Assembly: GCA_015661965.1 (NCBI GenBank)
Contig: DQVA01000180.1
Coordinates: 1-18,109, forward strand
Source of the DNA: Candidatus Bipolaricaulota bacterium
Lineage (GTDB): Bacteria > Bipolaricaulota > Bipolaricaulia > Bipolaricaulales > Bipolaricaulaceae
Length of the DNA stretch: 18,109 nt
Direction of reading: 5' to 3'
Shown: in pieces, positions 1 through 7,717 of the stretch
How positions within the stretch are numbered: the stretch's first letter is position 1
Layout: each line of letters starts with the position of its first letter
The notes under the pieces: generated by a model
Databases searched by the model: none
Seen by the model: only the letters and a program-made list of their open reading frames with translations
What the model was told of the DNA's origin: nothing
Program-made: the position numbers and the translations under genes

Positions 1-234
1 GACCACGCCTTCCGCGCCCGCTCGCCCCTGTGTTGGCAGCGCCTGGCCGCCAGGTTCGCCGCCAAGGAGGCGTTCATCAAGGCGTTGGGCCGGCCAGTGT
101 CACTTCGGGAACTGGAGGTGACCTTCCGCGGGTCCAAGCCCTACCTGACCTGGCGGGGCCGCGATTACCCCCTCTCCCTTAGCCACACTCGGGAGCTGGC
201 GCTGGCGGTGGTGGTGATCCCGGACGGGGACTAG
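1..234 (+). CDS. acpS: Holo-[acyl-carrier-protein] synthase, C-terminal part (5' end outside window)
   Basis: This is the last 77 codons of an AcpS-type phosphopantetheinyl transferase, which moves 4'-phosphopantetheine from CoA to the serine of apo-ACP. The reading frame is open from base 1 and ends in TAG at 232-234. The diagnostic stretch RFAAKEAFIKALG is visible; its Glu is the family's Mg-binding residue and its Lys is also conserved. The C-terminal SLSHTRELALAVV matches the end of the AcpS fold. The N-terminal Asp motif lies outside the window. It is the only plus-strand gene. It converges on rpsA, and the two stop codons share the tetranucleotide CTAG. Identification is secure; the length of the missing part is unknown. 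Confidence 0.9.
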   Translation, partial: DHAFRARSPLCWQRLAARFAAKEAFIKALGRPVSLRELEVTFRGSKPYLTWRGRDYPLSLSHTRELALAVVVIPDGD

Positions 235-1901
235 CCCTCCTCGGAAAGGCCCTTCAGGTGCTCCCTGAGGGTGATGGTCTCCCGCTCCGGGCCGGAGGTG
301 ATGAACCGTTCCCGGTCCCGCTCCTCCGCCTCTTCATGCAGCTTGCGGATGGACAGGCGCACTTGCCTTTTCGCCTCGTTTATGCCGATGATCTTGGCAG
401 TGACCTCTTCCCCGAGGCGCAGCACCTCCGAGGGGCTGCCGATGCGCTCCTCCGAGATCTCCGAGACGTGGATCAACCCCTCCACCGCCGGGGTGATGCG
501 CACGAACGCCCCGAACTCCTTGATCTGGGTGACCGGGCCGGAGACCACCGAGCCCACCGAGTACTGCTCCAGGAACTGCTCCCAAGGATCCTGCTCCAAG
601 GCCTTGAGGGACAGGCTGATGCGGCGCTGCTCCTGGTCCACCTTGATCACCATGGCCCGGACGGTCTGGCCTTCCTCGATCAGCTCCTTGGGGTGGGAGA
701 TGCGCTGCCAGGAGAGCTCGGACACGTGGATCAGCCCCTCCACCCCCTCCTCCAACTCAACAAAGGCGCCGAACTCGGTGATCTTGGTGACCTTGCCCTC
801 CACCAGGGCACCGCGGGGGTAGCGATGCTCCACGTCCTCCCAGGGATCAGGCTGGGCACGGCGCAGGGACAGGGAGATACGCTTCTTCTTCTCGTCCACC
901 CCCAACACCACTACTTCGACCTCGTCGCCTTCCTGCACTATCTCCTTGGGGTGTTTAGGGAACCCCCAGGAAAGCTCGGACACGTGCACTAACCCCTCTA
1001 CGTCCTCCTCCAGTTCCACGAAGGCGCCGAAGTCGGTCACCGATACCACCTTCCCGCTGACGTGGATGCCAGGGGGATAGCGGTCCGCGATCCCGATCCA
1101 GGGATCCGGGCGCAGGCGCTTTATGGAGAGGGAAATACGCTCCTCGTCGGGATCGGCTTCCAGCACCATCACCTGCACCGTCTGGCCGGGCCTGTATTTG
1201 TCCTGGGGGGGAACCGGGATGTCCTTCCAGCAGATCTCGGTACGGTGGACCAAGCCATCATAGCCGCCCACGTCCACGAAGATGCCGAAGTCCACCACGC
1301 TCTTTATCTTTCCCTCCAGCACCTTCCCCGGGGTGAGGGAGGAGAACAACTCCCGCTTTCGCTGATCCTCCAGGTCCTTGAGGTACTCGCGGCGGGAGAC
1401 CACGATGTTCCGATCCCGGCGGGAAAATTCGATGATCTTGAACTCGAGCTCTTTATCCTTTAGGCGCTCGATCTTGGTGGAGACCCCCTTCCCCAAGTGG
1501 GATCCGGGCAGGAAGGCCCGGATGCCACCGAGGCTCACCTGGTATCCTGCCCCCTTCACCTCCTCCACGACCTTGCCTACCACGGGCGCGCCCGACCGGT
1601 ACGCCTTCTCCAGCTCCGCGTACTTCTTGGCGAAGAACGCTTGCCGCTCGGACACGTACACGGTGCCGTTTTCCTCATCGATATAGGTGACGATGACTTC
1701 GATCTCTTCCCCCGGCTCCACTCGGTCGTGCAAAGGGGAGAGCTCCCCTTTGGGCAGGAGGGCCTCGGACTTATAGCCGATGTCCACCAAGTACTCGCCC
1801 TCGGTCTCCTCCACCACCGTGCCGGTGACCGTGTCCCCACGGCTGAACAAGCGGACGTCGCTGGCGTCGAGCGCGTCCTCCATCCGGATCCTATCCACCA
1901 C
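231..1901 (-). CDS. rpsA: Ribosomal protein S1-like, six S1 RNA-binding domains
   Basis: 556 residues made of six consecutive S1 (OB-fold) domains at about 22-90, 105-173, 192-263, 279-349, 365-435 and 446-520. Domains 3-6 carry the strong repeat core (DFGxFV, EGLxHxSE, ISLSxK). Domains 1-2 are more divergent, as in E. coli S1, where they anchor the protein to the ribosome through S2. Six domains and about 556 residues equal the proteobacterial-type S1. The likely role is binding mRNA leaders on the 30S subunit. The start is taken as GTG at 1899-1901, with AAGGGG nine bases before it. An in-frame ATG six codons later is possible. The frame stays open upstream through Lys/Arg/Glu-rich, coding-like codons but has no ATG, GTG or TTG before a stop. 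It has its own promoter-like sequence upstream. Confidence 0.93.
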   Translation of the reverse strand: MVDRIRMEDALDASDVRLFSRGDTVTGTVVEETEGEYLVDIGYKSEALLPKGELSPLHDRVEPGEEIEVIVTYIDEENGTVYVSERQAFFAKKYAELEKAYRSGAPVVGKVVEEVKGAGYQVSLGGIRAFLPGSHLGKGVSTKIERLKDKELEFKIIEFSRRDRNIVVSRREYLKDLEDQRKRELFSSLTPGKVLEGKIKSVVDFGIFVDVGGYDGLVHRTEICWKDIPVPPQDKYRPGQTVQVMVLEADPDEERISLSIKRLRPDPWIGIADRYPPGIHVSGKVVSVTDFGAFVELEEDVEGLVHVSELSWGFPKHPKEIVQEGDEVEVVVLGVDEKKKRISLSLRRAQPDPWEDVEHRYPRGALVEGKVTKITEFGAFVELEEGVEGLIHVSELSWQRISHPKELIEEGQTVRAMVIKVDQEQRRISLSLKALEQDPWEQFLEQYSVGSVVSGPVTQIKEFGAFVRITPAVEGLIHVSEISEERIGSPSEVLRLGEEVTAKIIGINEAKRQVRLSIRKLHEEAEERDRERFITSGPERETITLREHLKGLSEEG

Positions 1902-1925
1902 TTTGAACCACCCCTTGTCGGATTT

Positions 1926-1976
1926 CCCCTTGCGGGCCCGCTCCTCCTTTTTAGATGTCCGCGAACCCCTTGCGGG
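1926..1976. repeat. 11-bp direct repeat and a 10-bp palindrome in the rpsA leader
   Basis: CCCCTTGCGGG occurs at 1926-1936 and again at 1966-1976, start to start 40 bases. The first copy runs into a perfect palindrome GCGGGCCCGC at 1932-1941. Both lie in the predicted untranslated leader of rpsA, where S1 proteins of other bacteria are known to bind to regulate their own synthesis. A regulatory role here is inference. Confidence 0.55.
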
Positions 1977-1988
1977 TAAACTGGTCCG

Positions 1989-2017
1989 ATCTTATCCCGC
2001 CTGGGAGAAAGCCTCAA
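1989..2017 (-). promoter_or_regulatory. Sigma-70-like promoter for rpsA
   Basis: On the minus strand, TTGAGG (2012-2017) is followed by exactly 17 bases and then TAAGAT (1989-1994). Each box matches four of six consensus positions. Predicted transcription start is near 1982, giving a leader of about 80 bases. The -35 box overlaps the base just downstream of the plsC stop, so rpsA can be transcribed separately from the hutI-plsC operon. Confidence 0.5.
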
Positions 2018-2018
2018 A

Positions 2019-2645
2019 CTACACGGAGTCGATGCGCTCCATGAGCCGCTCGGCCAGCAGGCGATAGCGTTCCGGTTTGGGGAGATCGGAGGGGAGCCCT
2101 TGGGAGAGCTCCTCCACCGGGAACGGGGTCCCGAACCGGACCTCCATCTTGGGGAAGCCGAACGGGGGGCGGGGGGGATAGGGGCCGTGGGGGACCAGGT
2201 TCACCGGGATCAAGGGACGGCCGAGGAGCTCGGCGAACCGGATCGCGCCGGGCTTGGGCTTGGCCCCGGGGCGGGTGGTGCCCTCAGGGAAGATGCCGAT
2301 GAGCCGGTTTCGCTTGGCTGCCCGCAGGGCCTTGCGGAAATCCCGCAAGCCGAAGGCGTCCCGGTCGATCACCGTGGCGAACCCCCATACCAGGGGAGCG
2401 AACAGGGGGTTTTTGAGGAGCCCTCGCCGGGCGAGGAACGCGATCCTGTGAACCGGCCCGGCGGCGATGCAAAGCAGCGGGATGTCCCAGTAAGACCGGT
2501 GGCGGGCCACCAGGATCCCGGTGCCCCGCAGGTTCCGCCAGCCCCGCACCCGCAGCCGAAACAGCAACCAGATGACCGGGGTGGCAAGGATGACGATCAG
2601 GGCATACAGGAGATCCCGGAGCCTGTCAGCCAGCCAGCTGCGCAC
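2019..2645 (-). CDS. plsC: 1-acyl-sn-glycerol-3-phosphate acyltransferase
   Basis: 208 residues. PlsC acylates lysophosphatidic acid to phosphatidic acid at the inner face of the membrane. A hydrophobic N-terminal segment at residues 12-30 is the probable membrane anchor. The catalytic HX4D motif reads HRSYWD (His49, Asp54), and the glycerol-phosphate-binding motif reads FPEGTTRPG (119-127). The start is GTG at 2643-2645, supported by GGAGG six bases upstream; this puts the start inside cmk with a 20-base overlap. It ends in TAG at 2019. It is the last gene of the hutI-ispE-cmk-plsC unit; the adjacency of cmk, plsC and rpsA is common in bacteria. Length is short but normal for soluble-loop PlsC proteins. 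Confidence 0.92.
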   Translation of the reverse strand: MRSWLADRLRDLLYALIVILATPVIWLLFRLRVRGWRNLRGTGILVARHRSYWDIPLLCIAAGPVHRIAFLARRGLLKNPLFAPLVWGFATVIDRDAFGLRDFRKALRAAKRNRLIGIFPEGTTRPGAKPKPGAIRFAELLGRPLIPVNLVPHGPYPPRPPFGFPKMEVRFGTPFPVEELSQGLPSDLPKPERYRLLAERLMERIDSV

Positions 2646-3243
2646 GGCGTTCCTCCACCAGCCTCACGGCCTGGGCCAGCACCTCTTCCGGGGAAAGGGC
2701 GGTGGTGTCAAGGATGACCGCGTCGGGGGCCGGGCGCAGGGGTGAATCCTCCCGGGTGGAATCCCGCTCGTCACGGCGGCGGATGGCCGCCAGGTGCTCC
2801 TGAAAGTCCCCGCCCCGCTCGGCCACCCTCCTTCGGGCCCTTTCTTCGGGTTCCGCCCACAGGAACAGCTTCAGCTCCGCATCGGGGAGCACCACGGTGC
2901 CGATGTCCCGCCCCTCCATCACCACCTGCCGGCCGGCGGCGATCTGCCGCTGTAGGGCCACCAGGTGGCGCCGCACGGCGCTATCCACCGCCACCTGGGA
3001 GGAAAGTTCGTCCAAGTCTGGGCTGGCGAGAAGGTCGGTCACGTCCTCCCCCTCCAGGAGGATCCGCCCGCCTTCCCGCACCTCGATGCGGGCCTGCTCC
3101 GGCGGAAGGCCCCGTTTTTTGGCCAAGGCCGCCGCCCGGTACATGGCCCCCGTGGGGACGAACAGGTACCCCAGCTCGCGGGCCAAGCTCCTAGCCAGGG
3201 TGGTCTTCCCCGCGGCGGCCGGCCCGTCGATGGCGATCTTCAT
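2626..3243 (-). CDS. cmk: Cytidylate kinase
   Basis: 205 residues. It phosphorylates CMP and dCMP with ATP in the cytoplasm, feeding CTP and dCTP synthesis. The P-loop GPAAAGKT is at residues 7-14. MEGRDIGTVVLPDA is the typical CMP-binding/active-site segment, and RRDERDSTRE is the family's lid segment. The start is ATG at 3241-3243; it overlaps the ispE stop as ATGA. A longer in-frame opening to about 3465 exists but reads as Gly/Arg-rich noise antisense to ispE composition, so it is rejected. It is slightly shorter than the E. coli enzyme (227 residues) but has all the blocks. The stop lies 20 bases inside plsC, suggesting translational coupling. Confidence 0.95.
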   Translation of the reverse strand: MKIAIDGPAAAGKTTLARSLARELGYLFVPTGAMYRAAALAKKRGLPPEQARIEVREGGRILLEGEDVTDLLASPDLDELSSQVAVDSAVRRHLVALQRQIAAGRQVVMEGRDIGTVVLPDAELKLFLWAEPEERARRRVAERGGDFQEHLAAIRRRDERDSTREDSPLRPAPDAVILDTTALSPEEVLAQAVRLVEERRAQLAG

Positions 3244-4079
3244 CCCAGGAACTTGTATCCCCGCCCGACCGGGCGCGCAACGAAAACCGTCCCCTCCACC
3301 TCCCCGGAAAGCGACTCCGCCGCCACCTCGGCCGCCTCCGGGTCGGGGAAGGCGACGAACAGCCCCGCGCCGGAACCGGTCAGCCCCACCCCCAAGCCCC
3401 CCAGGCCCGCCAGGGCCCGCCAGAGCTCCCCGAGCTGGGGCCGCAGCCGGAGGGCGGCCGGCCACAGGTCGTTCTCGAACCGGAGTTCCCCCGAGGGGCG
3501 AACGGGACGGGAGGGCGGGGGCCCCAGCTCATCGTACAGCCGGTATACATCCGGGGTGGGACAGTCGAAGGGGGGGACGAACACAAGGAACGCCCCCGGG
3601 AGGTCCACCCGGGCCGGGGAAAGCCGCTCCCCGATCCCCTCCGCCCAGGCCGGGCTTTCCGAAAGGAAAAAGGGCACGTCCGCCCCGAGGGCAAGGCCGA
3701 GCCCCTGCAGCTCCCGCCGGGACAGGCCCAGCCGCCACAGCCGGTTAAGTCCCGCCAACACCGCGGCGGCATCCGCGCTCCCCCCGCCCAGGCCGGCCCC
3801 GCTCGGGATCTTTTTCACCAGGCGGATGTGAACCCCCTTGTTGACGCCCGCCTCCCGGGCCAGGAGCTGGGCCGCCCGCAGGGCCAGGTTCCCCTCCCGG
3901 GGGACCGCCAGCCCCTCCGTGGACAGGGAAATCCCCTCCGCCTCGGACAGGGTGAGCTCGTCGGCGAGATCCACGGCGCACATCAGGGTCCGAAGCAGGT
4001 GGTAGCCATCCTCCCTGCGGCCCACCACCCGCAGGACCAGGTTCAGCTTGCCGTAGGCTAGAAGCCGGAGCTCCGCCAT
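3240..4079 (-). CDS. ispE: 4-diphosphocytidyl-2-C-methyl-D-erythritol kinase
   Basis: 279 residues. This GHMP-family kinase phosphorylates CDP-methylerythritol in the non-mevalonate (MEP) route to isoprenoids. The ATP-binding motif PSGAGLGGGSADA is at residues 92-104. Catalytic Lys11 lies in AYGKLNL and Asp134 in GADVPFF. The C-terminal GLTGSGAGLFVAF matches the third GHMP motif. The start ATG at 4077-4079 gives the canonical N-terminus MAELRLLAYGKLN; the open frame further upstream lies within hutI and looks non-coding. It overlaps hutI by 22 bases and cmk by 4 bases (ATGA). The organism therefore uses the MEP pathway for isoprenoids. Confidence 0.95.
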   Translation of the reverse strand: MAELRLLAYGKLNLVLRVVGRREDGYHLLRTLMCAVDLADELTLSEAEGISLSTEGLAVPREGNLALRAAQLLAREAGVNKGVHIRLVKKIPSGAGLGGGSADAAAVLAGLNRLWRLGLSRRELQGLGLALGADVPFFLSESPAWAEGIGERLSPARVDLPGAFLVFVPPFDCPTPDVYRLYDELGPPPSRPVRPSGELRFENDLWPAALRLRPQLGELWRALAGLGGLGVGLTGSGAGLFVAFPDPEAAEVAAESLSGEVEGTVFVARPVGRGYKFLG

Positions 4080-5275
4080 ACGGGCTCCCCGGCCTTGATC
4101 ACCGCCAGCGCCAGGCGGTGCCCGATGAAGTAGGGCAGCTCCCCCAGCTCCCGCGCGTCCCAGATCACCAGGTCCGCGAGCTTCCCCGGCTCCAGGGTCC
4201 CCAGCTCCTCCGCCAGGCCCAGCGCAGCGGCCGCGTTCAGGGTGGCGGCGCACAGCGCCTCCTCCGGGGAAAGCCCCAGCCGGAGCACCGCCAGCGACAG
4301 GATGAACGGCAGGGAGGAGATGGGACAGGAGCCGGGGTTGAAGTCGCTCCCCAGGGCCACCGGCACCCCGGCCTCGATCAGCCGCCGCCCCGGGGGATAG
4401 GGCTCGGAGAGCACGAACGCGGTCCCCGGGAGGAGCACCGCCACCGTGCCGGCCGCGGCCAGGGCTTCGATGCCCGCCTCCGAGATGTGCAGCAGGTGGT
4501 CGGCCGAGATGGCGGAGAGCTCGGCTGCCAGCTCCGCCGCCCCCACATGGGCAAGCTCGTCCGCATGCAGCTTGGGGGAGAGGTGGTAGCGCATCCCGGC
4601 CTCCAGCACCCGCCGGGCCTCCTCCACCGTGTAAAAACCACGGTCGCAGAACACGTCACAGAACCGGGCCAGCCCCTCCCTGGCCACTTGGGGGATCATC
4701 TCCTCCACCAGAAGTTCCAGGTACCCCTCCCGCGGCAGCTCCTCCGGGAAGGCATGGGCCCCCAGGAAGGTGGGGACGAGGGTGAGCGGGAGTTCCTCCT
4801 CCAGGCGGCGGATGCTCCGGAGCATCTTGAGCTCGTCCTCGCTGGTGAGGCCGTAGCCGGACTTTATCTCCACAGTGGTGGTGCCGTCTTGGAGCATGCG
4901 CAGGAGTCGCGGTCGGGCCAAGGCCACCAGCTCCTCCTCCGAGGCGGCCCGCACCGCCTTCACCGTGGTGAGGATGCCTCCGCCGGTGTACTTCTCCCCC
5001 CGGGCCCGGGCCAAGAACTCCCCCACCCGGGCCCCGGCGAACACGGTATGGGTGTGAGGGTCCACCAGCCCGGGGGTAACCAAGCGGCCCTGGGCATCCA
5101 GGGTGGGCCCGGGGAACGAAGGAGGGGGGCCTTCGGCCACTGCGGCGATCCTCCCCCCCTGGACGAGCACGTAGGCGCCCTCCAGCACCCGGAGCCGCCC
5201 CTGGGCGGGGCCAGCCACGGGCCCGTTCCCCACCGGGGTCACCAGCTTCCCTATCCCGCGAATCAGGAGGTCCAT
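4058..5275 (-). CDS. hutI: Imidazolonepropionase
   Basis: 405 residues, the usual family length. HutI hydrolyses 4-imidazolone-5-propanoate to N-formimino-glutamate, the third step of histidine breakdown. Amidohydrolase metal ligands are visible: His74 and His76 in DPHTHTVFAG, His237 in KLHADE and Asp311 in GSDFNPGS. His260 lies in SADHLL. Substrate-binding TTVEIKSGYGL at 133-143 is characteristic of HutI rather than other amidohydrolases. ATG at 5273-5275 follows an AGGGGGAA ribosome-binding sequence. No hutH, hutU or hutG is nearby. Instead it heads an operon with ispE, cmk and plsC, an unusual place for a catabolic gene. The leader contains a hairpin, and the promoter contains a dyad. Confidence 0.93.
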   Translation of the reverse strand: MDLLIRGIGKLVTPVGNGPVAGPAQGRLRVLEGAYVLVQGGRIAAVAEGPPPSFPGPTLDAQGRLVTPGLVDPHTHTVFAGARVGEFLARARGEKYTGGGILTTVKAVRAASEEELVALARPRLLRMLQDGTTTVEIKSGYGLTSEDELKMLRSIRRLEEELPLTLVPTFLGAHAFPEELPREGYLELLVEEMIPQVAREGLARFCDVFCDRGFYTVEEARRVLEAGMRYHLSPKLHADELAHVGAAELAAELSAISADHLLHISEAGIEALAAAGTVAVLLPGTAFVLSEPYPPGRRLIEAGVPVALGSDFNPGSCPISSLPFILSLAVLRLGLSPEEALCAATLNAAAALGLAEELGTLEPGKLADLVIWDARELGELPYFIGHRLALAVIKAGEPVWRSSGF

Positions 5276-5303
5276 GGCTTCCCCCTGGACCCCTGGTGAC
5301 CCA

Positions 5304-5324
5304 GGAAGGGCTGGCGCCCCTTCC
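5304..5324 (-). other. Hairpin in the hutI leader
   Basis: A perfect 7-bp stem, GGAAGGG (5304-5310) with CCCTTCC (5318-5324), and a 7-base loop lie about 30 bases upstream of the hutI start. No T run follows on either strand, so this is not a standard terminator. A second small stem, CCTGG/CCAGG, lies beside it at about 5290-5303. Confidence 0.45.
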
Positions 5325-5407
5325 CCCTATTCCATCCCATCGCTAGCTTGCCCGGCAAACCCCTCATCCCTTTCCCCAAACCACCCGGTCCACGGCCCCG
5401 GCGCTTG

Positions 5408-5441
5408 ATTATAGGTGCTTTCCCCAGTGAGGTCGGGAAAG
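5408..5441 (-). promoter_or_regulatory. Putative hutI promoter with overlapping dyad (possible operator)
   Basis: The minus strand shows a perfect TATAAT at 5408-5413, about 130 bases before hutI, with a poor -35 region. A dyad CTTTCCC (5418-5424) / GGGAAAG (5435-5441) spans the spacer and -35 region, where repressors or activators usually bind. The same dyad follows the rbsK stop by 12 bases, so it could instead be a weak transcript-end hairpin. There is no T run, which disfavours an intrinsic terminator. Confidence 0.45.
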
Positions 5442-5453
5442 AGCGGGTCTCGC

Positions 5454-6389
5454 TCAGTCCCTAGTGGGATAGCGATATGGATGCCGCAGGAAGTCCTGGA
5501 CCTCGGCCTTGGTGGGCAAGGAGGAGGCAGCGCCCTTGCGGGTTACGGTGAGGGCAGCGGCGGCGTTGGCGAACCCGATGGCCTCATACGGGCCCTTGCC
5601 TTCGGCGAGAGAGACCGCCAACGCGGCGTTGAACGCGTCTCCAGCGGCGGTGGTGTCCACCGCCTGGACCCGGTAGGCGGGGAAGCGGGTAACACCCCCG
5701 GACTCGGCGAGATACGCCCCGTCCCGATCGGCCTTTATCACCAGGTTGCGCACCCCAGTGGAGAGCAGCTCCTGCCCCGCCCGCACCAGCTCCCCCTGGT
5801 CCACTGCCCTCCCCCCGATGAGCACCGCCAGCTCCTCCCGGTTGGGGGTGAGGTAATCCACCCGTGCCAACGGCAGGGGGGAAAGGTCCCGGGCCGGGGC
5901 CGGGTCCAGCACCACCAGCGGCCGGTCCGGCGGCAACCTGCGCAAGATCAGAGCCAATGGTGGAAGCGGTACCTCGAGCTGCAACAGGAGCACGTCCACC
6001 TCCCGCAGCCAGGGCAGGATGCGCTGGGCGTACTCCTCGTCCACCCGGCCGTTGGCCCCGGGCGCGTAGCCGATCATGTTCTGACCATCCGGCCCCACCA
6101 GGATCAGGGCCACCCCGGTGGCCGCCCCGGCCAGGGCCTCCACCCCGGAGGTGTCCACCCCCGCCCCTTGAGCCATCTCGAGGAGCTCCTCTCCATAGCG
6201 GTCTTGCCCCACTCGCCCGAACAGCCGCGCCTCGGCCCCCAGCCGGGCGGCCGCGATAGCTTGGTTGTTGCCTTTGCCGCCGGGATAGCGGGCGAACCCC
6301 CTTCCCGGCACCGTCTCCCCGGGGCGGGGCAGCCGCTCCACCTCCATCACCAGGTCCATGTTCAGGCTGCCCAGCACCGCGATCTTCAT
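5454..6389 (-). CDS. rbsK: Ribokinase-like PfkB-family sugar kinase
   Basis: 311 residues. Ribokinase phosphorylates D-ribose at O5 with ATP. The substrate motif GGKGNNQA (37-44; the usual form has A for the first N) and the N-terminal GSLNMDLVMEVERLPRPGET are those of ribokinases. TPNREE is at 181-186. DTTAAGDAF (245-253) holds the anion hole and catalytic Asp251. The start ATG at 6387-6389 overlaps the RNase gene stop as ATGA, making it the last gene of the hydrogenase operon. No ribose transporter or repressor is seen. Specificity among ribose, deoxyribose and nucleosides cannot be settled from motifs alone. Confidence 0.88.
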   Translation of the reverse strand: MKIAVLGSLNMDLVMEVERLPRPGETVPGRGFARYPGGKGNNQAIAAARLGAEARLFGRVGQDRYGEELLEMAQGAGVDTSGVEALAGAATGVALILVGPDGQNMIGYAPGANGRVDEEYAQRILPWLREVDVLLLQLEVPLPPLALILRRLPPDRPLVVLDPAPARDLSPLPLARVDYLTPNREELAVLIGGRAVDQGELVRAGQELLSTGVRNLVIKADRDGAYLAESGGVTRFPAYRVQAVDTTAAGDAFNAALAVSLAEGKGPYEAIGFANAAAALTVTRKGAASSLPTKAEVQDFLRHPYRYPTRD

Positions 6390-7717
6390 AACTCCACGGT
6401 CTCATGCCAAGCCGGCACGTGCACCGCCAGTCCATGCCCGGCGAGACGTTGCGACAGGGCGGTCAGGGCCGACTCCTCCCCGTGCACCAGGAACACCTGC
6501 TCCGGGTCGGCGTGCAGGGCCCAGTCCACCAAGATGGGCTGGTCGGCATGGGCGGACAGGCCCTCGATGCGCCAGATGCGGGCCCGCACCGGGACGATGG
6601 ACCCCATGATCTGCACCTTGCTCGCCCCGTCCAGGATCTCCCGTCCCAGGGTGCCCACCGCCTGGAAGCCCACGAACACCACCGAGGACTCCGGGCGCGG
6701 CAAGTTCTTCCGGAGATGGTGCAGCACCCGCCCGCCGGTGCACATGCCGGAGCCGGCGATGATGATGGCCCCGCCTTCGTCCGAGGGAATGCGTTTGGAG
6801 GCCCGCTTGGTCAGGGTGTACTGGAGGAGCTCGAAGTCAAACGGGTCCCGCTTTTTACGGAACATCCGGCGGGCCGGCTCGGGGAACCGGTCGGTGTAGC
6901 GCTCGAAGATGCGAGTGGCATGGGTAGCCAGGGGCGAGTCCAAGTAGATGCGGCACTTGGGGATCTTCCGCTCCCGCCACAGCTTGAACAGGATGAACAG
7001 CACCTCCTGGGTGCGTTCCAGGGCGAAGGAGGGGATGATCACGTTCCCCCGGGCGGCGAACGTGTCCAGGATCGCCTGCCGCAGGAGCTCCACCGACTCC
7101 TCAATCGGCCGATGCACCCGGTCCCCATAGGTGGACTCCAGCACCAGCACGTGGGCCTTGGGGGGGTAGCTGGGGTCCTCCACCAGGGGCTTGCCCCGAT
7201 TACCGAGGTCGCCGGAGAACACCAACGTCTTCCCGTCCGCGTTCAGCTCCACGAACCCGGCCCCCAGGATATGGCCGGCATCGTGGAAGCGGGCCCATAT
7301 CCCGTCCCCGAGTGGGGCCTTCTCCCCGTACTCCACCTGGACTTGGAAACGGTCCAGCGCGGTCAGGGTGTCCTCGCCGGTGTAGAGGGCGTCCTCCCCC
7401 TCCTCCTCCTGAATGCGGGCGGCATCCATAAGCATGATGTGGGCGATGTCGCGGGTGGGAACGGTGCACACCACTCGGCCCCGGAATCCCTCCCGCACCA
7501 GGCGGGGGATGAGCCCCAGGTGGTCCAAATGCCCATGGGTGAGGAGCACCCAGTCGACCTCCCGCGGGTTGAACGGGAATGGCTCGAAATTGCGCTCCTC
7601 CAGGTCTGGAAACCCTTGGAACATGCCGCAGTCCACCAGGAGCTGGCGCCCCCCTACCTCCAGGTGGAAACAGGACCCGGTAACGGTGCCGGCGGCCCCG
7701 GCGAAGGTCAGCCTCAT
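6386..7717 (-). CDS. Beta-CASP metallo-beta-lactamase RNase (CPSF73/TTHA0252-like)
   Basis: 443 residues. The zinc-binding metallo-beta-lactamase motifs are HGHLDH (61-66), His149 in DAGHILGAG and Asp170 in FSGDLG. The beta-CASP motifs are also present: ESTYGDR (194-200), GSGMCTGGR (322-330) and His390 in LSAHAD, with a terminal His412 in FLVHGE. This is the YSH1-like RNA-processing nuclease family, whose Thermus member TTHA0252 cuts single-stranded RNA. The start is ATG at 7715-7717, giving MRLTFAGAAGTVTGS, the typical N-terminus. About 42 upstream in-frame residues are inside the preceding gene and rejected. ATGA overlaps exist on both sides. Why an RNase sits in a hydrogenase operon is unclear; it may only be a passenger. 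Confidence 0.9.
   Translation of the reverse strand: MRLTFAGAAGTVTGSCFHLEVGGRQLLVDCGMFQGFPDLEERNFEPFPFNPREVDWVLLTHGHLDHLGLIPRLVREGFRGRVVCTVPTRDIAHIMLMDAARIQEEEGEDALYTGEDTLTALDRFQVQVEYGEKAPLGDGIWARFHDAGHILGAGFVELNADGKTLVFSGDLGNRGKPLVEDPSYPPKAHVLVLESTYGDRVHRPIEESVELLRQAILDTFAARGNVIIPSFALERTQEVLFILFKLWRERKIPKCRIYLDSPLATHATRIFERYTDRFPEPARRMFRKKRDPFDFELLQYTLTKRASKRIPSDEGGAIIIAGSGMCTGGRVLHHLRKNLPRPESSVVFVGFQAVGTLGREILDGASKVQIMGSIVPVRARIWRIEGLSAHADQPILVDWALHADPEQVFLVHGEESALTALSQRLAGHGLAVHVPAWHETVEL

Noticed and set aside
3244..3465. N-terminal extension of cmk by about 74 residues
   Set aside because: The extension is Gly/Arg repeat-like noise inside ispE; the canonical MKIAIDGPAAAGKT start overlaps the ispE stop as ATGA.
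5418..5441. Intrinsic terminator after rbsK
   Set aside because: A 7-bp stem is present but no T run follows on the minus strand; its overlap with the TATAAT promoter region fits an operator better.
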